Shown: positions 9,922 through 21,559 of the stretch, piece after piece
Numbering within the stretch: position 1 is the first letter of the stretch
How the letters are laid out: each line of letters starts with the position of its first letter
Source: Beroe ovata
Taxonomy: Eukaryota > Ctenophora > Nuda > Beroida > Beroidae
NCBI GenBank assembly: GCA_946803715.1
Contig: CAMPET010000351.1
Location: forward strand, 1 to 46,311
Direction: 5' to 3'
Length of the DNA stretch: 46,311 nucleotides
Position numbers and translations under genes: made by a program
Notes under the pieces: generated by a model
Told to the model about the DNA's origin: nothing
What the model saw: the letters and a program-made list of their open reading frames with translations, nothing else
The model's database searches: none

Positions 9922-10895
9922 TCTAATTTAATTCTTGACAGAATAGAAGGAGAGAATTACTTAGTTAATAAAGTTAAGTTCAATCAATATCTTACCGAAA
10001 ATCCTTCTGTAGCAAAAAAGAAGGGAATTAATATAAATGTTAGAAATTCTCAATTATTCATTTAATAGTCGTTTTGACTAAAGCTTTTTTCTCACGCATT
10101 GCATGTGTTTTAAGTTTCATCTTATCAAATTATTTATTTTTATCTGTATATAAGTTTTGTTATGTTAATCAACTGTTGATGATAATTTTTAACTTTTGCA
10201 TGTATGTTTGACGCAGTAAGTTGTTATATAAATGTTTTATTCTGGGTGCCCAGACTGGGGTACTTACTAGTGAAGTCTTGTAGGGATCAGTCTTAAGTGA
10301 ATATTAGTGTTGATTCATGTCAAAATTATTCAATTCAATTCAATTCAATTGAAGACCTTTTGTTTCGTGGGGAGTACCCTGTATGGGTACATAATTCAAT
10401 GAATTAAATGTATGAAGAGTGAAGTGTCAGAACAGAGTAGCCTGAAGGCAAAAAGTTTTATTTATTTATTTTGTTTACATTGATGGTGTACGTGTGCTGA
10501 GTGCTTGACTGTTCATGCTGCCAGCTGCAATAGCTTGTGCTGCACAGCATAGTTTTAGTTCATGTGTGGTGTGGCAAGTGCTAGGAGATCAGTTATTGTT
10601 TTGCGCATGCACACATCAATTCTGGACATGACATGAAAGTCACTGTTTCACTGCTTGGTGCTTTTGATTCATAGCTCTATTACATCTCATGTTCATCGAT
10701 ATTGTGCCATTAGAATATATAAATTCAATTCAAGTTCAATTTTGCCTCAATTATAAGCGTCGCTGCATAAATCTGCTTTTTTACTGGTGCTATAAGGATT
10801 TAGTGAAGCCTTAATTATTGGCAGAACATGAATCTTATCTTATCAATCAACATCTCATCTTATTAGATTACAAAGTTGATATCTTCTTAGTTGAA
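9922..10895. other. Spacer and 5' flank of the BTB-RRM gene
   Basis: AT-rich DNA with a short CAATT tandem run at 10329-10350 and further CAATT-rich runs near 10725-10755. No gene was recognised. The frame of the next gene is open from 10818 but without an ATG. Confidence 0.5.
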
Positions 10896-12206
10896 ATGTT
10901 GAACCTAAAGCGTGACTTCACTCGATTCTTGAGTATGAAGAACTTCCCACAACAAGTATCTGTTTTAATTGAATCTGAAGAACTGATATGCTCTGGACTT
11001 CTCTTGGCTCAACAAAGTAGTGTAATGGAAAAGCTCATCATTGAGAATAATGGTGTAATCCATTTTGATAAAGTTAGTGATATGGGGAGTGTTGAAGAAA
11101 AAATCAACTGTATAAGATACATGTATGGGGAGAAGCTAGTCCTGACACAGCAAAATATATGTTTCATTATCAAATTTGCTAGTCTCTATGGTGTTGATGA
11201 TATGTTTAACAAATGCTGCCAGTGGATGGAGAAAAATATAAATTCAAGGATCATGGCCACATTTTATGATGTTACATCAGATTTTAAGTCCAGTAAGCAT
11301 GCTGAGAGAGTTACCTCAATTGTGGACAAGTTTGTATCCAAACATAGTGATGATGCTGGCCAAGAAATAGCTGCTCAGTTTGCTAGTGGGGATGATGTCA
11401 TCCCAGAATTATTCATGAAAGTTATTTTCAGCTGCCCATCCAATGGTGCTGAACTATTGAATGAATGGTGTTCCTGGTCAGATGAGAATAAATCAAGGGT
11501 TCTTGATATGAGTGACAATATCAATTTTGTAAAGTTATTTCCAAAGCAAGAAGATTTCACTGCATTTGTTCACAAATTGTCTGGAGGGTCAGACTCTGTT
11601 GATATGATGAAGCAGGTTTTAACTCTCCAAAACAAATACTTTGTGGCTATTAGTACAAAGGAAACGTCTCAGCCAGGAGGCCCATGTGCAAATCAATCAC
11701 AGCCAAATGAGAACCAATTGCCAAATCCAAATGTCAGCCAGGCCCCCAGTCAGAAAAGGAATCCTCAAACACAACCAAAGTTTAAACCACACCAAGCACA
11801 TCAAAAACCTCCTCAGTTTAAGCCACATCAAACTTCTCAAAAACCATCTCAGCATCAACCCAATAAGCCACCTGGAAAACCCCAAAATAAGGCCCCAAAC
11901 AAAGCACAGAATTTTCAAACTGATACAAGTGGTACTGAATGTACCATGTTTGTTGGCAATCTGCCGCCAAATACATCAACCCAACAAGTTTCGACCCCAT
12001 TTTCTTTTGCTGGTAAAATTAAAAGTGTTGATTTGGTCCCCACGAAAAATATTGCCTTTGTACAATTCACAGCTGAAAGTTCGTTAAAAAAGGTGCTAGA
12101 GGCTTCCATTAATGGAGCTAAGTTCACAGTGAATAGTCAGGAAGTTTATGTGAGGAAATACATACCCAGAAACCAACAGCAGCCAAATAAGGGATCTGTT
12201 GTTTGA
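10896..12206 (+). CDS. Intronless BTB-like plus RRM protein
   Basis: The frame encodes 436 residues from the first in-frame ATG. Residues about 16-110 look like a BTB/POZ fold: VSVLIESEELICSGLLLAQQ followed by helices and LYGVDDMFNKCCQWMEKNI, the usual end of the domain. A helical, BACK-like stretch follows to about 255. Residues about 260-347 are a low-complexity linker rich in Gln, Asn, Pro, Lys and His with repeated KPHQ/KPPQ motifs. The C-terminus (about 348-425) is an RNA-recognition motif with RNP2 MFVGNL and RNP1 NIAFVQFT, whose aromatic residues should contact RNA. I infer an RNA-binding protein that oligomerises or recruits partners through BTB. I do not recognise a named family with this domain order. 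The single exon contrasts with the 12-exon gene downstream. Confidence 0.78.
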   Translation: MLNLKRDFTRFLSMKNFPQQVSVLIESEELICSGLLLAQQSSVMEKLIIENNGVIHFDKVSDMGSVEEKINCIRYMYGEKLVLTQQNICFIIKFASLYGVDDMFNKCCQWMEKNINSRIMATFYDVTSDFKSSKHAERVTSIVDKFVSKHSDDAGQEIAAQFASGDDVIPELFMKVIFSCPSNGAELLNEWCSWSDENKSRVLDMSDNINFVKLFPKQEDFTAFVHKLSGGSDSVDMMKQVLTLQNKYFVAISTKETSQPGGPCANQSQPNENQLPNPNVSQAPSQKRNPQTQPKFKPHQAHQKPPQFKPHQTSQKPSQHQPNKPPGKPQNKAPNKAQNFQTDTSGTECTMFVGNLPPNTSTQQVSTPFSFAGKIKSVDLVPTKNIAFVQFTAESSLKKVLEASINGAKFTVNSQEVYVRKYIPRNQQQPNKGSVV

Positions 12207-12207
12207 G

Positions 12208-12340
12208 ATTTTTATTCTGCATGTTTGTTTTTATTCTGTATGTTTGTTTTTATTCTGTATGTTTGTTTATAGCAACCTTGTTAATTCTTTGTTGTTTCTT
12301 GTTAATTCTTGTTGTTTCTTGTTAATTCTTTGTTGTTTGA
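12208..12340. repeat. Two short tandem arrays just after the BTB-RRM stop
   Basis: A 19-bp unit (TTTTTATTCTGTATGTTTG) occurs three times at about 12208-12264. A 20-21-bp unit (CTTGTTAATTCTTTGTTGTT) follows, also about three times, at about 12277-12338. Both are T-rich in the sense strand and lie in the probable 3' UTR. Confidence 0.75.
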
Positions 12341-12545
12341 GTCGGGATTATTTCTTTTACTGTACATATAATTTTCAAATCACTCACCAATTTTGTAGAA
12401 ATCAAGACAAAAGATATCAAACTGCAGATGCTTTTACTCATTGTCAAAGTCAATGATAAATCGTCCTGATATACCTATTCATTTCACGGAATATCCCTTC
12501 AATATAACAATAATACACCAATTCAACCATGTCCATTCAACAGCC

Positions 12546-15500
12546 ATGTCAGACAACGTCTGTAACAGTGGGTATGACGACCTTGATGATCACGAGTACA
12601 ACATGGGCGAGGAATATCATGTAAGTGTCGCATGAGGAGTAGGGAGCTTGACAAACTAATAAACTAGATCATGACCAAGAACTGAATAGGGAAGAAACTC
12701 AGAAAAGTATGGGATTGACTGGGGCTTGAGCCTTGAACTCGGAATTGCACCTGTTGCTTTACCAATCCCCCGGTCAATCCCATGCTTTTTCTTCCCTATT
12801 CAGTACTTGGGCATGATCTCATTAAACTGTATAAGTGTATAGTGTATAGTCCAGTGCTCACAGAGATAGCAGTCGTTATTTCTGTTCCGACTGCAGACGA
12901 AATGCTACATGTAATGGTTGTTGTTAACTGTATGTCCTGTACTATCATAGGAGGCAGACGGGGACTGTGTTGAGGAAGAATATTACTATGAGGATGAAAA
13001 CGTGACGAAGAATCAAGATGAGGATGAGAAGGGAGACGAGTTTGAAAATGAACAGTACGAGTATCCCATGTGAGTGTTAGCTCTTCACTCTCTATAATTT
13101 CACCAACTCTATATTTGTGATCAACTATATTTGTGCGACAAAAACTATGGAAAAGCATTATTGACGCAGTAATCAGAATGCATCTTTACTTGAAACTGAT
13201 AACTCGCTACAACTTATTTTACTGACATATTAACTAACTTTGCTTTTGGTGATTTTAGAACCGTCTCAGTCACCTTTCCGGTTTGCGTCATATATAGTGG
13301 GTGTTCAGTAGTATCCACAATCATGTCTCACGGCAGTATTCTCGAGATTACTTTCCTCCCTTCTTGACTATTCTCTCTCTTCACTACAGAGGAGACGAGG
13401 CAGTAGATCTTCACGGTGAAGCTCATGAAGACAACGTGGTATTCTCTACAGATGGCAACTTGCCAGGTATAACAACTTCCACTCCCTTCCTGATCTCGAT
13501 TCTTGAATAGGATTTGCTTCATCATTGATATTTCCTCGAATATCTCCTTCGCTTTTACGGGTACAGGATAAACAAACCATCTCTGTTTAAAATACTCATT
13601 CCGTGAAAATGTTATTACCTGCTCGAGTGCAGTGCTCCTCATGGCTCATTTCCCCCTCTCCCCAGACGATGAGGAATGCGTAGCTGAGGATAGGGAAGAT
13701 TACGGTGGGGAGGAAGAGGAACGTGAGGACCAGGAAAAAGAAGAGGAGGGGGACACGGTATCCCATGACCAGGACGAGAGGAAAGACGAGGAACAGGAGG
13801 ATGAGGATAAGAGTGAGGAGAAGAAGAGTGAGGATATGAAGTGCTCGTTGAGTGAGGAAGAGATTCATGCGGAGGTGAGTGACGCCCTCACCATTGGTGA
13901 GTGGTATGGTTGATATGGAGACATGTGTGTGTCGTTATGGAAACACGTGTGTGTTGTCATGGAGACACGTGTTGTTATAAAGAGGTGTGCTGAGGATCAT
14001 TACGGAGGAAGAAGTACCTAGCATTTCTCGTTGTAATGTTGTGTTATTATACAAGACAACTGTTCACTTACTTTAACAAAATCGTGTACACCATTACTGT
14101 CCTCTCACATGACTTTCCTTCCTGTAATACGAAACTGTAAAAATCTCGTACGAACAGATGTTAAACTTGTACTCGATATTTTGTGATACAATAATTCTGA
14201 CACGGTGTCGAAATGGAACACTGGAATGAATATCTATCATCGAGTAATTCGTGATATCATAAACTCCGTTAGTCTAAAAGATATTTCCTGGAGTACAGAT
14301 CAGATTACTGATTTCCGAATTCTCCGTCAGTACGTGATATTGGACGGATTTCAACGTCAGATTGACGAAGAGCAGTACACGTTACGCAAGTTACGCAGCA
14401 TTATCGGTCATCAGACTGATGACATCGAGCGGCTAAGACGTAAAATCGCCGGTTACACGAAGGAAGCTGAAGATAGGAAAGCAATGCATGGAATGGAAAA
14501 ACTGAAACTCCTCAAAGCGTGAGTTGATTTTAAGAAAACTTGTGGTTCAATTTTGCATCATTGATAGGAGATGTGACCCTGTTTGCGATCGGATGAAAGT
14601 TTGCTCTAGGAGATGAGAAGGTTGGAATTTTCGGCGAATTAACCAGATTGATGGAAAAGTGCAGGAAAAATGCACAAATCAGGCTGAATACATTCCGCAT
14701 GACTCGGAGTTTGTGTGTTCTGAATGTACTCGGGGACGTGTACTATATCATGTACAGAATACATGTACAGTGTACATTGTACACGCTGTACATTATACAC
14801 GCTGTGACAGAATGTGACTCAATTCACGTGACCTAATACCTCACACACCAGGGAAAGGGAAGCTGCCGTTGAAGAACGCAGAAAATCGACTGATGCTCAG
14901 GCTGAACTCCGATCTAAGCGGAACAACAAGATTGAAGAATTGAAGGAAAAGGGGCTCCATATCGATCCTAAGGCCACGTACCTTATCGAGGATAAGGAAC
15001 TGAAAAACCTGCTTGCCAACATCAAAAGCACACTGAAATACAATAGCTTCGCCACCCTGAAAGTTCGGATGGATGAGTTGGAGGAAATTATCTTCAATGT
15101 GGCGAATGTGTGCGATGAAATCGATGATTTCCTAACAACCAAGGAAATCAAACCTCGGGATCTAAACAAATTGAATACCAAGGAACGACGAGTAAATGTG
15201 CTGTATGATAAACTGATCAAGTGGCGGCAGTATAAAGGTACAGTCATGTTGGAAATGAGTGGTCATGCAGATCCGTGATGAGAAATGTATCTTATTCATT
15301 GGGAAATACCTACCCTTGAAATAGATTAACAGTAAACTTGGATTCGATGACGAATATCCAATGAATCCACGTGACCAATAGAAGATAATTTGGAATCCAT
15401 ATCTGTCCATCACGCGCTCCATTTCATACCAGACTTCATATCCAATGGAATGCATCTTAGTCTCCCAAAATCCCTTGGTCTAAATTAAGTTTAGACTGCA

Positions 15501-17170
15501 TGATCTTCAATTCTCCTATCCTCAATTCCTGTTTCGCTAAGTTATTCCATCCTCAGTTGAGAACCCCGATATCAGACCAACTGATTACGAGAGTTTCATG
15601 TACGACCCTGAGGATATGTTCTCGGAGAACGAGGAAGACAAGAAGGTGATAATCATGTTAATTGGTAGTTAATTGATAGTTAATTCATAATTGATAGATA
15701 ATAGGCCGCAGTAATTCCTCATGTAACCTTATACCATGGTTTTCACTGCCGCCTTTTCAGAAGGAAAAGGCTCCCCCAAGACGGGAAATACGCGCTGTGC
15801 GGGGTGGTTCCACAGACAAATCGCCCGTCAAGGAGCGAGCTCCGGGATCAAGAATCCGAACCCCGGTTCGCGCGCCCTCTCCCTCGCCGCGCAAGAGCAG
15901 CCCTGTGCGCCCTGAGCGGCGCGCGGTCAGGGGCGGGTCAGATGATGAGGGTGATGGAAATGCGCGATACCTCAGGGCAGAAAGAGGAGGCGGTCCTCCA
16001 TCCGGGTAATGTTTACCATGTTCGATCAGATTTCAGTTTCATTGAATCGTAGCATTACAGCCGACATCTTTTATGTTTCCATTTCTCTTGTTCCTAAAAC
16101 TAATTTCGTAGAATTCGGCGTGGAAATTCGCTGACCGACGCGAGGAAAAGGCGGCAAGGACCCATTGAAGGAGGGCCTACATACAAGAAACGCAACATGT
16201 CTCCGATCCCATCTCGACGTAGCAGGATTTCTCCTTCCAGGTATCTTTTCCGACAATATAGCGGAATAAGATTTTAATTCTATTCAAATCGTTTATCGAA
16301 CACGCACTTCATGCCATGCATGAACGTGATGGAGCATCAAAACATTCACAACATGCGTGCGATTGCCATACTATCGCAATTTTCCTGCTTACACGTAACG
16401 CGCGATGTTTCATTCCTTGTACGACCCATTTAAAATTTGTTACACAGCCTGCCTTTTAACGCGCATTGTAGACCCGAACATGCGCGCATGAAATACCCCT
16501 GATCGAATCGAATCATGATGTTCAGGTCAAGTCGTGATGCATCCCCTAGATTTGGCGGCCGAAGACAGTTGTCACCCAAAGAGGTAGGATCTTAGATTTC
16601 TACATTTAAATCCCGACCTGCATTCCATATCGATGTGGCCGCCCAACTATCGTCTCTTCAACCTTCACAGGAAAGACGAGCGACTCAGCGAAATGACAGG
16701 CAGGAGAACACTCGAATCCGAAACACTCCTCTCCTACGAACACCAAATTCCAATAATTACGAAACTCGGAGATCCCCCTCACCTACATTCCAGAGTGGAC
16801 GACGAGAAAACTTCCAGATCAGCGTGAAAAACGAATCATTTCGCTCGAGAAGTATGTCAAACCTATCCCACCTGATTCTTTTCATATGCCTCAATTTCGA
16901 AGACCCAAATTTACACTCCACATCTCTTCCCTTCTCCAATTTCTGAACCTCACTCGAATATCAGTGTTCCCTAATATCCCAGGTCCAGTTCAAGAGCGAG
17001 GATACCGAAACGAACGACAATCGCCAGACAGATCACCTCCTCGGTCCTCCTCAAGAGGCTCATTCAGAGGGGGGCGAGGGCGGGGGTTCGACAACCATCG
17101 CCGACCAAATCGGGGCCGCACAACCACATTCTACAACAGCAGACGTAATAATGATTCGTACAGTAGATAA
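12546..17170 (+). CDS. Acidic, coiled-coil, SR/RG-rich protein of unknown function (12 exons)
   Basis: Exons: 12546-12620, 12951-13069, 13390-13466, 13666-13874, 14304-14518, 14852-15237, 15557-15645, 15761-16005, 16112-16240, 16526-16583, 16671-16851 and 16983-17170. All junctions keep phase and predict 656 residues. Residues 1-160 are very acidic (runs of Glu, Asp and Lys). About 161-360 is helical and charged, likely coiled coil (RQIDEEQYTLRKLRS; IKSTLKYNSFATLKVRMDEL). After an acidic bridge, residues about 390-656 are rich in Arg, Ser and Pro with SP sites (RAPSPSPRKSSPVRPERR) and end in an RGG-like patch (GSFRGGRGRGF). That architecture suggests a nuclear RNA or chromatin factor; this is inference only, and no family was recognised. 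The fifth exon's start is the least certain junction. AATAAA at 17324-17329 is a likely poly(A) signal. Confidence 0.72.
12667..12817. repeat. Foldback element in intron 1 of the acidic/SR-RG gene
   Basis: Arms 12667-12724 and 12767-12817 are imperfect reverse complements sharing CTGAATAGGGAAGAAA and ATGGGATTGAC, with a loop of about 40 bp. The terminal GATCATG...CATGATC is itself palindromic. No protein is encoded. Confidence 0.8.
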
Positions 17171-17375
17171 AGGGACCCGCAGCACTTAAGGACGTTTTCT
17201 CTGTAATTTTTATTGGCTATTGGCTATGTCTCCGCTAGATAAAGAATGCTCTGGCATGTTTAATGTTGGAGGAAATCTCTTTTCTGTAGAATTGTGTACT
17301 TACTTAGTAAAACAAACGGTTAAAATAAATACCACTCCACCATATTAAAAATTCATCACTAAAAATTTAATATAT

Positions 17376-20300
17376 TCAATTTTCACCGGCAGCAGCTTCG
17401 TTTTTAGCCTCCTCAGCAGCTGACTTTGCCTTCTTCTTTTTCTTCTTTCCTCCGGCCTTTCGATTGGTAGACTGAGCTAACAGATCCAAAATTTCCTTAT
17501 CTTTGATAGAGTGCTCTGACTTGTATAAGGAGGTATCCAATAAACCACCATTTATCCGGATGTTTCCATTGGGCACAATAAGAACAGTGAACTTGAACTG
17601 GGCCACGGATTTGCCATCTGCATCCTGTTGCACAGGGTATTGCTGTAATAGTTCGTGAGTCACACACTCCTTGAGACCCATCCTGGCTTTTGTTTCCTCC
17701 TCAAATGCTCGGAGCGTGAAGGGCATGTAGGTGAATCGGTTGCACACTTCGCTGTAGAACGCTCGGGAAGCTTTCATTTTCAACTGATATGTTTCATAGG
17801 CACGGCGATGAACGGTGGTGGTGGCATCGTATTCCTTGGTTTTGCCACTGCCACTTGTGATAAACACATCCATCGCATAGACCTCGTGTACAGCAAACTC
17901 AATCTGCGAAATGACAAATCATAGCATATCAACTTCAATGATGATATACAGAAAGATTATACGGTTAAAAAGAGAGTTTCTCACATCTTTGGTATCCTTC
18001 TTCTGTGCCTCGGTTGGATTGAGAACAATCTGTTTGTCTGTGTCTGCTTCTGTCTGGTATCTTTTCATCTGATAAGACAACATGCCCTCTATGGGCGTAC
18101 ATCCGTATGCCTCGGCTATCTTCTTGATTGTTTCTGAAACCTGGGATGAATTATGATGAAACATAAAGAAGTCATGCGAACGAGTGTCCAGAAATGACGC
18201 AATTTTGGTTTCCCGAAAAATGTTGCTCAATTCGAGACGCCGCCATAACGCGCATCAGGCCCGCGCGCGCGCAATTTATTGCAATAAAAGTACTAGCAAA
18301 GAGTATTTGTATACGAATTTCGTAGAAAAACTAGCAAAAGACATATTTCTCACATATTTTTTCAACATTACTTTACCGTCTCTTGCTCGAGATTAAAGCC
18401 TGATTTCAAACGAGGTTGTAAATTGCTCAATTCCCGATTTAGTCCAAGGTTGAAACTCGATATCACATTCAGAAATTTGATATGTGAATCCGAAAACAGA
18501 TACTTGTAACTATCGAGGAACAAACCTGATCGTTTTTGTTTCCCGCTTTAATAAGCCTGACAGCGGCTTCGGCACAGTGGTGAGCGGCCAGCACCACATC
18601 GGCATTCGGTCCTGTGACTGGGTTTTCTGGAGTGGCGCCAACCGAAACTGTGTGTGCAACAACTGCTGCAAACCTGATACAGAGACTGTGTTAGGAGTGT
18701 GAGAACAAGATGGAAAATGTATATTGTATAGTGCACACAGAGTGTATAGTGTATAAACTGCACAGCATGAAAAGTATGTACAGAGTGTATTGTGTGTACA
18801 CTGTGTCCTCAAAATGACATGTATTGGCAGAAATTGTACGCAGATGAACATCAAATGCAATACGATGTACTGTACAGTGTACATGATATGTAGTGTTGTA
18901 CATTACAGTCTGTAAACATATTAACACTGTAAACATGTGTGTAAACATATTAACACTGTGTATCAAACACCATTCTGTAGAAAAGTGATTCCAAATAAGC
19001 AGAAATTACAAGACATGTCAAGCGTGTGACGTAACTTGAGCATTAAAGTTTGATGTCATCGGAATTAGATCACCTTTCACTGCCGGTTAACCGTGTGCGC
19101 TAGATCATACTTACTTGAATAACTTGAATTAATATCATGAAGTACTTCACTTTAACAAATGATAATGACATCGACGGTAGATATGTTAAATATCCAACTA
19201 TTCATCATCTTATTCAAGCAGCTGTATCAAATGTAAGCATCATTTGTTCTAATGTACATTAAGTGGGACAGGGGGCAGGGGGCACTTGGTAGCCATACAA
19301 CTACCAACTGGTGTTTACTTGCACATTGTTGACAATGATGTCTCATTTTTGACTATAATAGTAGGCAACTAGTGCTGATAAGTTTAAAACTTTGCTTCTT
19401 TTCGTAAAATCGAATTACAACAGCAACAGGTGTGTTTTAAAAAGAATCCATGTTTTGTACAATGTACACTGTGTTCAGTTGTAGAATATAAAACCTATTG
19501 TCTCAACATTTCTCCTTGTGCTCTGTGTGTTTGTGTGCTTTGCGTTACAAACTCCTGATTATTATAACTGGTTGGTGTGTTTATGTTACAAACTGTTAAT
19601 AAATCATAATGGCATCCCTCAACTCAACCCGATTATGATAGTTCGAAGTATTATGATTATATATAGTGTGTATATAGTGTATATAGTGTATATATAGTGT
19701 GTGTTATCAAACCCTTTACTTCTAGATGAAACACTTCACTTGTGATACTACCGTTTTCTGTTTGATACGACAGTTATCTACTTCAGTATCGATATATCTG
19801 ATGTATTGAGATATTTGCTCGATATACTACATCTCATTTGACGACAAATTTACCCGTCAATGTGGACTCCCAGCTCAATCTTCACAAGATCCCCTTCCTT
19901 GATCAGCACCACTGGATCACTTCGGAGAGGAGAGAAGTGACAAGCGACCTGAAAAATCACGGGGTATAAGATATTCTGATAGAGGATTAGATTCGCGTAC
20001 TTTGATTACACCCTCGACTCTCACACCGTGTAAGAGTGCATGGGCGTTAGAGTGCTAAGTGGTGTGGGTGTTAGTTTGCTAGTGATTAGAGTTATGGGTG
20101 TTAGAGTCGCATGTTTGAGATGTAGTGTTGGATGCGCTTGTAGTGTTGCATGAAGACGAAGGAGGGTTGGAGTTAGGATGGGATTAGAACACCGGCAATA
20201 CAGCCTATCTATAACATGCAACATTCATCAGTTGACATGGCAACGCAATGCTTTCATCTAACTATAACAATCGTATGCAGCAGATTAAGTCGAAAGAGTG

Positions 20301-20968
20301 CTGCAATTTCTCCCACTGCGACCTAGCAACGTTTCGATAATTATTATGAAGGAGCACTTATTGATGCCCGTTTCAGAAGCATTACGATACCATGGACCGG
20401 ATTGCTAAGTGTGCGAGCATTTTCTTTTCCGTGAATTATCTTATTTCTATACTCAAACCATCTCACAACTTACATTAAACGCTTCATTTCGCTGTGACCG
20501 TTTTTCATAAAGCGATGTTTATCTGATCAGTGACCATGGCATCAGTGACCATGGCATGAGTGACCATGGCATACCTCGTTTATAGAAAGACAAGTTGGGA
20601 ACGCTATCCCTTTCTTCAGGTTCTTGTCCTTCTTGTAGTGTTTCGCTGTCTCGTCGAGTATCAGCTTGTCGCCGAAAGCACAGATATCGATTACACTTGC
20701 CCCGGCTACAACCTCATTTACAACCGCACTCAAAACCTGGGGTAAAACGGGCAAATTAGCAAATACATCGCTTCGTGAAATGATCACGTGACGGTTGCCA
20801 CGTGCCACCCACGCGCGTTGTGCACACACGTGCAACACACACGTGCAACACACACGTGCAACGCACACGTACCAGGTTACTAATTTCACCGGCAGTCTTG
20901 TACTTCGTGAGCACAGCGTCATTTTCTATGGTCAACTCCTCTTCGTCAGAATCGAACAGATCTGCCAT
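17376..20968 (-). CDS. PA2G4: Proliferation-associated protein 2G4 (EBP1), six exons
   Basis: PA2G4/EBP1 is a catalytically inactive methionine-aminopeptidase-fold protein that binds ribosomes near the nascent-chain exit and acts in growth control. Exons in gene order: 20968-20873, 20736-20575, 19948-19854, 18673-18526, 18140-17985 and 17903-17376. All junctions keep phase and give 394 residues, the same length as I recall for the human protein. The N-terminus MADLFDSDEEELTIENDAVL matches the acidic start of the family. Diagnostic stretches are KKGIAFPTCLSIN, CHFSPLRSDP, LIKEGDLVKIELGVHIDGF, CTPIEGMLSYQMK, SRAFYSEV, MPFTLRAFE and VAQFKFTVL. The protein ends with the lysine-rich nucleolar/RNA-binding tail (GGKKKKKKAKSAAEEAK). 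The gene is convergent with the acidic/SR-RG gene, with stops 205 bp apart. On the minus strand ATTAAA lies just after the stop. Identification is very secure. Confidence 0.96.
18715..18965. repeat. TGTACA / TAGTGTATA-rich stretch in a PA2G4 intron
   Basis: Degenerate tandem and palindromic units (GTGTATAGTGTATA, TGTACAGTGTACAT, ACATATTAACACTGTAAAC twice) fill this part of the 1.2-kb intron 18674-19853. Similar motifs recur at 14750-14810, 19660-19705, 28000-28130 and 44765-44830. Confidence 0.6.
20521..20574. repeat. Three copies of a TGACCATGGCAT repeat at a PA2G4 splice donor
   Basis: CAGTGACCATGGCAT-like units occur three times at about 20529-20571, ending against the donor of PA2G4 exon 2 (20574 and below on the minus strand). 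The core CCATGG is palindromic. Confidence 0.7.
20815..20872. repeat. Tandem CACACGTGCAA repeats in PA2G4 intron 1
   Basis: An 11-16-bp unit centred on CACACGTGCAA occurs about four times between 20820 and 20870, giving several ACGTG/CACGTG cores directly against the exon 1 donor. It may be simple-sequence expansion or a cluster of E-box sites close to the promoter. Confidence 0.65.
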
Positions 20969-21559
20969 CGCTATCAGAAGTAGTCTGTTAATACACTGGA
21001 TAAAGTCGGTACAATTATTCAAAAAATTGGCCATCTTGAGCATTGAAATGGAAAGGAGATATTGGCATGATAGATTGACGTAACGCGCGAAAGTTACCGC
21101 TGAGATGGCGAAACAAAATTGAGTAATGAAATGTAATTGCATATTTCGTGTGGCGGTTGATTAAATGAAATACATATCCCTTCGTTCACGAATGGTGTCA
21201 CTATCCCCACTTTCACAATTTCTCCGTCATAAACTATATCATGTACCGTACACAAGGCCTCTCATATTACACTCAATTCAACGTATTCTGTGTGGCTCTG
21301 TGCAACTCTTTGTGTCACTCGTTTTGTTGATATGTATACCTAACCTAATACACTATCATAACACCATTGTGTTTTGATCAGTTTGCCACAATTCTGCCCT
21401 CCGATGAACCTTGTTTTCGTTTGTTATGTTGTCGATTATGCAAACTTTATCAGACGTTATTTTCATCATAATTATCTCAGCGGTGATCAATTCTTAAGAC
21501 AAAACTTCCTCCTACTAAATCATCAACATTATCTCATACCAGTCTCCTCCTAGGACACG
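20969..21559. promoter_or_regulatory. Divergent promoter region between PA2G4 and the small membrane protein gene
   Basis: The two start codons point away from each other and are 591 bp apart, so this interval must hold both promoters unless one gene has a remote 5' exon. It is about average in base composition. I see no convincing TATA box in a fixed position for either gene. Confidence 0.5.
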
